DNA of 7,642 bases from Nitrospirota bacterium. Its GTDB lineage: Bacteria; Nitrospirota; CAKKRA01; 9FT-COMBO-42-15. The stretch's first letter is position 1. Every line of letters starts with the position of its first letter. The stretch spans positions 1 through 7,642 of the forward strand of contig JAHFEP010000139.1 in NCBI GenBank assembly GCA_023248415.1. The letters are read 5' to 3'. The notes below the pieces were generated by a model that worked only from the letters and a program-made list of their open reading frames with translations, made no database searches and was not told the origin of the DNA. The translations under genes were made by a program, and so were the position numbers. This document shows positions 1 to 6,169 of the stretch, in pieces.

Positions 1-1
1 T

Positions 2-898
2 GTAATCAATGGCGGTAAATTCGGTGAAAGATGGCTAAAGATATGTCAGGCATACGGCATTATACCAGTTGAGATAAAGGTTGAGTGGGGCTATGCAGTA
101 AAACCTGAAGATGTGGAAAATGCATTAAAAAAAGACCCTTCAATAAAGGCTGTATTGATGCAGGCGAGCGAGACATCAACAGGCGTTGCACATGATACAA
201 AGGCAATCGCAGATATTGTTAAAAAATATGCTGACACAATATTGGTTGTTGACGCTATAACAGCGCTCGGAGTATTTGATATAAAGACAGATGAATGGGG
301 GCTTGATGTTGTAATTACTGGCTCGCAAAAGGCATTGATGCTGCCGCCCGGGCTTGCCTTTGTTAGCATCAGCGACAAGGCATGGAAATTTGCAGAAAAG
401 GCAAAGACCCCTAAGTTCTATTTTAATTTTAAAAAGGAGAGGGACAACCTCTTAAAGAATCAGACAAACTTTACATCAGCAGTATCTCTTATCATCGGCC
501 TGCGCGAGGCATTAAAGATGATGAAGAATGAGGGTCTTGAGAATATATTTAACAGGCACAGCAGGCTTGCAGAGGCAACAAGAAAGGGTATACAGGCAAT
601 CGGTTTGAATCTGTTTCCAAAGGAATCGCCAACCAATGCCTTGACAGCAGTATCTGCGCCAGACGGCCTTGACGGACAGAAGATTTATAAAGAGCTGAGA
701 GAAAAATACGGTATAACTGCTGCCGGAGGCCAGGACCATCTTAAAGGAAAGGTCTTCAGGATAGCGCATCTCGGTTATGCAGATACCTTTGATGTAATAA
801 CAGCTATTTCTGGTTTAGAGATGGTATTAAAGGGCATGGGCTATAAACTTGAACTTGGCAAGGGTGTTGGCGCAGCAGAGGAGATATTGATAAAATGA
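2..898 (+). CDS. Class V aminotransferase (alanine-glyoxylate / serine-pyruvate type), 5' truncated
   Basis: This is the C-terminal 298 residues of a PLP-dependent fold-type I aminotransferase; the reading frame is open to the left edge. Family members are about 380 residues long, so roughly 80 N-terminal residues are missing. Visible signs are the NGGKFGERW segment near the left edge, ASETSTG (typical of the family), VVDAITALG containing the PLP-ring aspartate, and SQKAL at 323-337, whose lysine (codon 329-331) should form the Schiff base. PPGLAFVSIS follows, as usual. A GTG at 113 could be mistaken for a start, but conserved sequence continues upstream of it. The stop overlaps the serA start in an ATGA. 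The family transaminates alanine, serine or phosphoserine with glyoxylate, pyruvate or 2-oxoglutarate. Next to serA, a role as phosphoserine aminotransferase is plausible but inferred. The family call is secure; the substrate is not. Confidence 0.93.
   Translation, partial: VINGGKFGERWLKICQAYGIIPVEIKVEWGYAVKPEDVENALKKDPSIKAVLMQASETSTGVAHDTKAIADIVKKYADTILVVDAITALGVFDIKTDEWGLDVVITGSQKALMLPPGLAFVSISDKAWKFAEKAKTPKFYFNFKKERDNLLKNQTNFTSAVSLIIGLREALKMMKNEGLENIFNRHSRLAEATRKGIQAIGLNLFPKESPTNALTAVSAPDGLDGQKIYKELREKYGITAAGGQDHLKGKVFRIAHLGYADTFDVITAISGLEMVLKGMGYKLELGKGVGAAEEILIK
895..898 (+). promoter_or_regulatory. ATGA stop/start overlap (translational coupling)
   Basis: The serA ATG (895-897) overlaps the TGA (896-898) of the aminotransferase. 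A GAGGAG Shine-Dalgarno candidate sits at 878-883, 11 nt upstream. This arrangement commonly lets a terminating ribosome restart, keeping the two products in proportion. Confidence 0.8.
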
Positions 899-2472
899 AG
901 GTACTAATAAGCGATAACCTGTCAAAACAAGGAGTAGACATATTAAAGAGCGCAGGAATAGAAGTTGATGCACGGACAAAGACAAGCACTGATGAACTGA
1001 TGTCTATTATTGGCGATTTTGACGCCCTGATTATAAGGAGCGCTACGAAGGTAAATGAACAGGTATTAGATGCAGGAAAGAAATTAAAGATTGTAGGCCG
1101 AGCAGGCTCAGGCCTTGATAATGTTGATATACCCTCTGCAACAAAAAGGGGTGTTATTGTAATGAATACACCAGGCGGCAATACTATTACAACAGCAGAG
1201 CACTCAATTGGGATGCTCTTTGCTGCTGCAAGATATATCCCTCAGGCTGCTGCTTCATTAAAGCAGGGGCAGTGGGAAAAGAAAAAGTTTATGGGTGTTG
1301 AGCTTAATGGAAAGACGCTCGGTATTGTAGGCATAGGCAATATTGGCGCCGTTGTTGCCAACCGCGCACAGGGATTAAAGATGAATGTCATTGCCTTTGA
1401 CCCATTCATCTCTCCTGAAAAGGTTAAGGAGATGGGCATAGAGCTTGTGAGCCTTGATGAGCTTTATAAAAGGGCGGACTTTATTACAGTTCATACGCCA
1501 TTAACAAAGGAAACAAAAGGCATGATTAATAAAGACGCAATCTCAAAGATGAAGAACGGCGTAAGGATATTGAATTGTGCAAGGGGCGGGATTATCAACG
1601 AGCAGGATTTATACGAGGCATTAAAGAGCAGAAAGGTGGCTGCTGCAGCATTTGATGTTTTTGAAAAAGAGCCGCCTGAGAATAATCCCTTGCTTACACT
1701 TGATAATTTTATTGGCACGCCGCACCTCGGCGCTTCAACAGAAGAGGCTCAGGAGAATGTTGCGGTTGCAATTGCAGAGCAGATTGTTGATTATCTTGTC
1801 CGCAGCACAATCAGGAATGCTGTAAATGTGCCGTCTGTGCCTGCTGATATCCTTCCAAAGATACAGCCCTTTATTACGCTCGGCGAAAGATTGGGAAGTT
1901 TTGAATCGCAGTTATATGAAGGCGCATTAACAGAGGTGATAGTTGAATACAGGGGAGAGGTTGCAGAATTAAATATTGCGCCAATTACAATAGCTGTATT
2001 AAAAGGCTTATTAACGCCGATTTTGACTCAGACTGTCAATTATGTAAATGCCCCGATAATTGCAAAGGAGAGGGGCATTAATGTGAAAGAATCAAAGGTA
2101 TCTGAGGTAGAGGATTTCACAAGCCTTATTACATTAAAGGTTAAGTCAGGCAGTAAGACAGGTGTTGTTTCTGGCACATTATACAATAAAAAGGAACCCC
2201 GCATAGTTCAGATAGACGAGTTTCCGATTGAGGCTGTTCCAGAAGGATATATGCTTATCCTTTATAATAATGACAAGCCGGGTGTGATTGGAAATATAGG
2301 CGGCATTCTGGGCAAGAATAATATAAATATTGCAAGGATGCAGTTTGGAAGGGTAACGCAGGGCGGAAAGGCAATATCAGTTGTGGGAATAGATACTCCT
2401 GTATCGCCTTCTCTTTTAGAAGAGATAAAGAAACTTCCTAATGTTCTCTCAGTAAGACAGATAAAGATATAA
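895..2472 (+). CDS. serA: D-3-phosphoglycerate dehydrogenase, long form with ACT domain
   Basis: This cytosolic enzyme oxidises 3-phosphoglycerate to 3-phosphohydroxypyruvate with NAD, the first step of serine synthesis. The protein has 525 residues, normal for the long bacterial form. Residues 1-100 and 285-315 form the substrate domain, including GRAGSGLDNVDI at 68-79. The Rossmann domain has GIGNIG at 146-151 and Asp169, which fits NAD preference. The expected catalytic residues are Arg230 in CARGG, Glu259 in FEKEP and His277 in PHLGAST. An allosteric substrate-binding-like (ASB) domain covers about 317-445. A C-terminal ACT domain (about 451-525, with NNDKPGVIGNIGGILG) suggests serine feedback inhibition. 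The ATG at 895 overlaps the upstream TGA, and a GAGGAG at 878-883 lies inside the preceding gene, so translational coupling is likely. No key residue is missing. Confidence 0.97.
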   Translation: MKVLISDNLSKQGVDILKSAGIEVDARTKTSTDELMSIIGDFDALIIRSATKVNEQVLDAGKKLKIVGRAGSGLDNVDIPSATKRGVIVMNTPGGNTITTAEHSIGMLFAAARYIPQAAASLKQGQWEKKKFMGVELNGKTLGIVGIGNIGAVVANRAQGLKMNVIAFDPFISPEKVKEMGIELVSLDELYKRADFITVHTPLTKETKGMINKDAISKMKNGVRILNCARGGIINEQDLYEALKSRKVAAAAFDVFEKEPPENNPLLTLDNFIGTPHLGASTEEAQENVAVAIAEQIVDYLVRSTIRNAVNVPSVPADILPKIQPFITLGERLGSFESQLYEGALTEVIVEYRGEVAELNIAPITIAVLKGLLTPILTQTVNYVNAPIIAKERGINVKESKVSEVEDFTSLITLKVKSGSKTGVVSGTLYNKKEPRIVQIDEFPIEAVPEGYMLILYNNDKPGVIGNIGGILGKNNINIARMQFGRVTQGGKAISVVGIDTPVSPSLLEEIKKLPNVLSVRQIKI

Positions 2473-2477
2473 CAGCA

Positions 2478-2498
2478 GGGCAGGTTTTAAACCTGCCC
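2478..2498. repeat. Perfect 21-nt palindrome in the serA-hisZ gap
   Basis: The arms are GGGCAGGTTT and AAACCTGCCC around a single central T. A folded RNA would have a 7-bp GC-rich stem (GGGCAGG/CCTGCCC) with a TTTTAAA loop. It starts 6 nt after the serA stop. No T-run follows (the next bases are CCTACTCC), so it is not a standard intrinsic terminator. It could be a REP-like dispersed element, an RNA 3'-end stabiliser, or a protein-binding site. One copy cannot decide between these. Confidence 0.75.
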
Positions 2499-2533
2499 CC
2501 TACTCCTGTCTATATTATTGAAGGTTATCTAAT

Positions 2534-3820
2534 ATGTTAAAATTAAACGGCACAACAAAACCTTTTACTCCAAAAGGTGTTGGGACATTTTTCCCTGAAA
2601 GGGCTGCGAAAAAAAAGAGGGTTGAGGAAATAATCCTTTCTGTATTTTCAAAATGGGGGTTTAAAGAGATTGTTACTCCAGGATTTGAATTTCTTGACGC
2701 CATTTCTGCAGGCCTTGACGAAAACCTCACTGACAGGGCTTATAAATTTGTGGACAGGGGCACAGGCAGAATACTTGCCTTAAGGCCTGATATTACTGCT
2801 CAGATAGCGCGCATTGCTGCTGCTTCTTTAGCTGAAAAACCAAAGCCCATGCGATTGTGCTACAACGCAAATGTATTCAGATATGAAGAAGAACATGCGG
2901 GCAGGCAGCAAGAAATCTTTCAGGTTGGCGGTGAGTTAATAGGCATTGACCTTCCTGAATCAGATGCAGAGATGGTTGCTATTGCAGTTGAATCCCTCAA
3001 AGAGATAGGCCTAAATGATTTTGAGATAACAATCGGACAGATAGGCTTTTTTAAAGGCATGTTAAAGGAGATCGGTCTTGACAGCCAGACCTATTTAAAT
3101 GTAAAAGATGCATTCTCTAAAAAAGAGATGCTGAGGGTTGAGGGGCTTTTATCAGGCATCAGCAAACCCCGGCGCGATAAGCTTTTAAAAATTGCAGACC
3201 TCTTTGGCAAGGAAGATATACTTGATAAGGCAGAGGCTATCGCAGACAATAAAGAATCAAGAAAGGCTGTTCAGAACATAAGGGATGTTTATAGAATACT
3301 GAAGCTATACGGCCTTGAAAAATACATATTAATTGACCTTGCAGAGGTCAGGGGATTTGACTATTACACTGGAATCCTTTTTGAAGTGTTTGTTAAAGGG
3401 ATAGGATATGAGATAGGAAGCGGCGGGAGATATGACAGCCTGCTTGGCAAATTTGGCTATGACTGTCCGTCAACAGGATTTGCCCTTGATGTGGAAAGGC
3501 TTCTCGCAGCAATAGATGCACAGGGCATTGAGCTAAAAACAGATGGTGTAGATATCCTGCTTATTGATTTTAATAAGGATAAGTCTGCTGCAATAAAACT
3601 TGCAAAGGCATTAAGAGACAAAGGCTTTCATGTTTCAAGAGACATAATTAAGAGGGGGTTAAACAGCTCCTTAGATTATGCAAAAGAGTGGGGAATACCA
3701 AAGGCCATAATACTCGGAGCGAGGGATTTAAAAGAGGATGAAGCCTTTATAATAGATACGAAGACATCTGAAAAAAAGAAAATTAAGATAAACCAGTTAA
3801 CAGATTTTTTATCGGTTTAA
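2534..3820 (+). CDS. hisZ: ATP phosphoribosyltransferase regulatory subunit HisZ, long form
   Basis: HisZ is a paralogue of histidyl-tRNA synthetase that has lost aminoacylation. It pairs with short-form HisG to make the ATP phosphoribosyltransferase that starts histidine synthesis and senses histidine. The protein has 428 residues. The class II core shows RPDITAQIAR at 84-93 (HisZ-like; HisRS normally has RPEGT), FRYEEEHAGRQQEIFQVGGE at 115-134, GFDYYTGILFE at 274-284 and GSGGRYDSLLGKFG at 295-308. The HisRS motif-1 consensus GTQDILP is replaced by GVGTFFP. Residues about 337-425 resemble the HGTP anticodon-binding domain of HisRS, which many HisZ proteins lack. The ATG at 2534 has AAGG at 2521-2524. 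Direct synthetase activity (HisS) is the main alternative, but the motif changes argue against it. No hisG lies in the window. Confidence 0.88.
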   Translation: MLKLNGTTKPFTPKGVGTFFPERAAKKKRVEEIILSVFSKWGFKEIVTPGFEFLDAISAGLDENLTDRAYKFVDRGTGRILALRPDITAQIARIAAASLAEKPKPMRLCYNANVFRYEEEHAGRQQEIFQVGGELIGIDLPESDAEMVAIAVESLKEIGLNDFEITIGQIGFFKGMLKEIGLDSQTYLNVKDAFSKKEMLRVEGLLSGISKPRRDKLLKIADLFGKEDILDKAEAIADNKESRKAVQNIRDVYRILKLYGLEKYILIDLAEVRGFDYYTGILFEVFVKGIGYEIGSGGRYDSLLGKFGYDCPSTGFALDVERLLAAIDAQGIELKTDGVDILLIDFNKDKSAAIKLAKALRDKGFHVSRDIIKRGLNSSLDYAKEWGIPKAIILGARDLKEDEAFIIDTKTSEKKKIKINQLTDFLSV

Positions 3821-3853
3821 ACAGGTTAAACGGCTCAAACTGTTTGAGCTGTT
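3815..3853 (+). repeat. Array of 9-nt modules before dnaB, overlapping the hisZ stop
   Basis: Four octamers are each separated by one base: GTTTAAAC (3815-3822), GGTTAAAC (3824-3831), GCTCAAAC (3833-3840) and GTTTGAGC (3842-3849), followed by a partial GTT at 3851-3853. The first is self-palindromic, and the fourth is the exact reverse complement of the third. The hisZ TAA (3818-3820) lies inside the first unit. The regular spacing suggests a dispersed repeat element or a multi-site protein target rather than chance. Confidence 0.6.
3829..3853 (+). promoter_or_regulatory. Hairpin directly upstream of the dnaB Shine-Dalgarno
   Basis: The arms 3829-3839 (AACGGCTCAAA) and 3843-3853 (TTTGAGCTGTT) pair over 11 bp with one G-U pair and a CTG loop. 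The GGAGGT Shine-Dalgarno at 3854-3859 starts on the very next base, with the dnaB ATG at 3866. No T-run follows the stem, so a terminator is unlikely. The hairpin could protect an RNA end or modulate ribosome access. Confidence 0.6.
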
Positions 3854-3865
3854 GGAGGTATTATT

Positions 3866-5230
3866 ATGGATACAATGGACATTGCCTTACAAAAGCTTCC
3901 GCCGCAGAACATAGAGGCAGAGCAGTCTGTGCTTGGCGCAGTTCTCCTTGACAATGCCTCATTGAATAAGGCCATTGAGATATTGGCTGTAGAGGACTTT
4001 TATAAGGAAAACCACAGAAGGATTTACACAGCCATGCTTGACCTTTATGAAAAGAGTGATGCAATAGATTTGATTACGCTTACTGACCATCTTCGGAAAA
4101 AAGGCGAGCTTGAACTGATCGGAGGCGCATCTTATCTTGCAGCGCTTGTCAATATTATTCCTACTGCTGCAAATATCAAATACCATTCAAAACTTGTTCA
4201 TGAAAAGGCTTTGCTCAGAAACCTTATTAACACTGCAACAGAAATAGTTACCTCCGGCTATGAACATACACAGGATGTGGAAGACCTTTTGGATTCGGCA
4301 GAAAGGAATATCTTTGCTATATCAGAAAAGAGGATTAAGCAATCCTTTGTTAATATTAAGGAGATAGTTAAAAGCAGCTTTGAAACAATAGAAAAGCTTT
4401 ATGAAAAAAAGGAGATGGTAACAGGCCTTGCAACCGGGTTTTTGGATTTTGATGAAATGACATCAGGCCTTCAGCCAGGCGATTTAATAATTGTTGCAGG
4501 AAGACCTGGAATGGGCAAGACAGCGCTCTCCCTCTGCATTGCGCAGAATGCTGCCATTGAACGGAAATCTCCTGTTGCAATATTCAGCTTAGAGATGACA
4601 AAGGAGCAGCTTGTGCTCAGGATGCTCTGTTCAGAGGCAAGGGTAGATGCGCACAAACTCCGCTCAGGCTATCTTGGAAAAACAGACTGGCCCAAGCTTA
4701 CAACTGCCGCAGGCAGGCTCTCAGAGGCGCCTATTTATATAGATGACAGCTCTGCGCTTTCTGTAATTGAGATGAGGGCTAAGGCAAGGAGACTAATGTC
4801 TAAAGACGGACTTGGCCTTGTTATCGTAGATTATCTTCAGTTGATGAGGGGAAGGGGAAAGTCGGATACAAGGGAACAGGAGATATCCGAGATATCCCGC
4901 TCCTTAAAGGCATTGGCAAAAGAGCTAAGCACCCCTGTAATTGCAATATCCCAGCTTAACAGGGCAGTAGAATCCCGTTCTGACAGAAAACCAATGCTTG
5001 CAGATTTAAGGGAATCAGGCGCAATTGAACAGGACGCAGACCTGATAGTTTTTGTAGCCAGGGAAGAGGTATATAATCCATGCTCATGCGAGAAGGATGC
5101 CACATGCACATGCGGCAGGCGAGGCAAGGCAGAGGCTATAATAGGCAAGCAGAGAAACGGCCCAGTCGGCACTGTAAAGCTTGCATATATTGATAAATAT
5201 ACAAGGTTTGAAAATCTGGAGAAGAGATAA
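3866..5230 (+). CDS. dnaB: Replicative DNA helicase DnaB
   Basis: This hexameric 5'-3' helicase unwinds the chromosomal fork and binds primase. The 454-residue length is normal for DnaB and there is no intein. The N-terminal domain starts with LPPQNIEAEQSVLGAVLLD (11-29). A linker region (about 155-185) precedes the RecA-like motor. Walker A is GRPGMGKT at 212-219 (Lys218), followed by FSLEM at 240-244. Walker B is VIVDYLQLM at 319-327 (Asp322). Motif H3 includes ISQLNRAVESR (361-371) and LRESGAIEQDADLI (381-394). The arginine-finger segment is KQRNGP at 428-433. Unusual is a loop with Cys406, 408, 414 and 416 just before that segment, where common DnaB proteins have a short acidic YNPDTEDKG-like stretch. 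The ATG at 3866 has GGAGGT at 3854-3859; Met4 is a less well-placed alternative. Confidence 0.97.
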   Translation: MDTMDIALQKLPPQNIEAEQSVLGAVLLDNASLNKAIEILAVEDFYKENHRRIYTAMLDLYEKSDAIDLITLTDHLRKKGELELIGGASYLAALVNIIPTAANIKYHSKLVHEKALLRNLINTATEIVTSGYEHTQDVEDLLDSAERNIFAISEKRIKQSFVNIKEIVKSSFETIEKLYEKKEMVTGLATGFLDFDEMTSGLQPGDLIIVAGRPGMGKTALSLCIAQNAAIERKSPVAIFSLEMTKEQLVLRMLCSEARVDAHKLRSGYLGKTDWPKLTTAAGRLSEAPIYIDDSSALSVIEMRAKARRLMSKDGLGLVIVDYLQLMRGRGKSDTREQEISEISRSLKALAKELSTPVIAISQLNRAVESRSDRKPMLADLRESGAIEQDADLIVFVAREEVYNPCSCEKDATCTCGRRGKAEAIIGKQRNGPVGTVKLAYIDKYTRFENLEKR

Positions 5231-5236
5231 TCTGAT

Positions 5237-5266
5237 TTGACACCTGCAATCTAAAAGATATATAAT
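5237..5266 (+). promoter_or_regulatory. Consensus sigma-70 promoter
   Basis: TTGACA at 5237-5242 and TATAAT at 5261-5266 match both hexamers exactly, with an 18-bp spacer. It begins 6 nt after the dnaB stop and points to the downstream exported-protein gene. Counting the -10 as -12 to -7, +1 falls at 5273, the A of that gene's ATG, so the transcript may have no leader. It probably drives the exported-protein, tatA and aldehyde dehydrogenase genes. Confidence 0.8.
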
Positions 5267-5272
5267 TAAGGT

Positions 5273-5953
5273 ATGAAAAAGAGGGAGGGGAAAAATAGCA
5301 GTCTGTGTTTTATGGTACTTTATCTTGTCCCTTCAGCAAAGGCAGAGGAGTTTATACCTCCGCCTTTCAAGACTGTAAACATCCTGCCGGGTTACACAAC
5401 AGGCGGCTTTTATATCTCCTGCAGCCTGGAAAATACTGAAGATGTAAATGAGTTTGCGCTTCTGCCAGCATATACACAGTATGAGGGGAAAAGGGGATTC
5501 TATTATAATCCGCTGAATATCTCAAAAAAAGCCTGGCAATTACATACTAATGACAGTTACTCATTTCTCCTCAAAAAGATGGGTAATTCATTCAGCTTTA
5601 ATGCGTCTGTAGACAATAGACAGGTCATAAACCTTATTGTACAGCCTAAACTTAAAAAGATACCTGTGAAGATTAATTACCCCTTTTTAGTTGTAAAAGG
5701 AAATGGCATTGTCTTTTACAGGCTCAACTGCACATCCAATTTTACCTTTACGAGCACTGATATTGAAATACCGAGAGAAAGCCCATTCTATGAATATCCA
5801 TTTAAGGTCAAAATACTCTCCGGGATGTGGGAGAGTAATAACAGGGTCGCTATAAATGAGCCTGTGCCGATTCTTGGAAAAAGATTGGCTGTTCAGCTTA
5901 GAAACGGTATATACGGAAAGAGAGTAAACAGTTTTAGAAAAGAAGGGGCTTAG
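5273..5953 (+). CDS. Small exported protein of unknown family
   Basis: I do not recognise this 226-residue protein. The N-terminus reads as a Sec signal peptide: basic MKKREGK, a short hydrophobic stretch LCFMVLYLV (11-19), then a SAKA site predicting cleavage after Ala24. There is no twin-arginine motif and no lipobox. The mature part has many aromatic and beta-prone stretches and no further membrane segment, suggesting a soluble beta-rich periplasmic or cell-surface protein. Cys50 and Cys153 are the only cysteines after the signal and could form a disulfide. The start is firm upstream, because an in-frame TAA at 5267-5269 precedes the ATG. However, there is no properly spaced Shine-Dalgarno, and the promoter places +1 on the ATG. 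Met14 would lose the basic n-region. tatA follows after 18 nt. The gene looks real from its length, signal peptide and promoter. Confidence 0.75.
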   Translation: MKKREGKNSSLCFMVLYLVPSAKAEEFIPPPFKTVNILPGYTTGGFYISCSLENTEDVNEFALLPAYTQYEGKRGFYYNPLNISKKAWQLHTNDSYSFLLKKMGNSFSFNASVDNRQVINLIVQPKLKKIPVKINYPFLVVKGNGIVFYRLNCTSNFTFTSTDIEIPRESPFYEYPFKVKILSGMWESNNRVAINEPVPILGKRLAVQLRNGIYGKRVNSFRKEGA

Positions 5954-5957
5954 AGGA

Positions 5958-5965
5958 AAGGAGGT
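5958..5965 (+). promoter_or_regulatory. Full-consensus Shine-Dalgarno for tatA
   Basis: AAGGAGGT lies 6 nt upstream of the tatA ATG and matches the 3' end of 16S rRNA over its full core. It suggests strong translation, in contrast to the weaker GGGGA before the aldehyde dehydrogenase. Confidence 0.85.
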
Positions 5966-5971
5966 ATTAAA

Positions 5972-6157
5972 ATGTTTGGTTTAGGAATGCCAGAGTTGTT
6001 AATAATACTCGTTATTGCATTACTTGTTTTTGGAGTCGGAAAGCTGCCTGAAATTGGTAATAACCTTGGTAAGGCAATCAAAAACTTTAAAAAAGGGATG
6101 TCTGATACAGAGATAGATGTAACGCCCAAGCAAGAGGACAAGTCTGAAAAAAAATAA
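5972..6157 (+). CDS. tatA: Twin-arginine translocase subunit TatA/TatE
   Basis: TatA oligomers form the passage for folded proteins in the twin-arginine export system of the inner membrane, working with TatC. The protein has 61 residues, normal for a short TatA. It shows the family plan: MFGLGMPEL with a polar residue at position 8 (Glu8), one transmembrane helix at about 8-20, the FG hinge at 20-21, then an amphipathic helix with KLPEIGNNLGKAIKNFKKG (24-42) and a charged tail (EDKSEKK). TatB is longer and has a different hinge region, so TatA/E is preferred. A strong Shine-Dalgarno precedes it. It sits between the exported protein and the aldehyde dehydrogenase, with no tatC in the window. 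Such orphan copies are common, so the position need not imply a shared function. Confidence 0.93.
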   Translation: MFGLGMPELLIILVIALLVFGVGKLPEIGNNLGKAIKNFKKGMSDTEIDVTPKQEDKSEKK

Positions 6158-6169
6158 TTGGGGACTTCA

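Noticed and set aside
113..115. GTG as the start of the aminotransferase
   Set aside because: The same frame is open to the left edge and encodes conserved family sequence (NGGKFGERW) before it, so the gene is truncated by the window.
804..1181. Minus-strand open frame of 125 codons across the aminotransferase-serA junction
   Set aside because: It is antisense to conserved coding sequence of both genes and has no independent support.
2478..2510. Intrinsic terminator after serA
   Set aside because: The stem is strong but is followed by CCTACTCCTG, not a T-run.
2534..3820. Calling this gene hisS (histidyl-tRNA synthetase)
   Set aside because: RPDIT replaces RPEGT, motif 1 GTQDILP is lost and the motif-2 region is of the HisZ type. 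HisZ is preferred, although the C-terminal domain is HisRS-like.
3815..3853. CRISPR array in the hisZ-dnaB gap
   Set aside because: Units are 8 nt with 1-nt spacing and are partly inverted; there are no spacers or cas genes.
4499..4525. Possible intein at the DnaB Walker A site, a common insertion point
   Set aside because: GRPGMGKT is uninterrupted and total protein length is normal; the H3 site is also continuous.
5972..6157. tatB instead of tatA
   Set aside because: The protein is 61 residues with the FGVGKLPEIG hinge and a short charged tail; TatB is normally longer.
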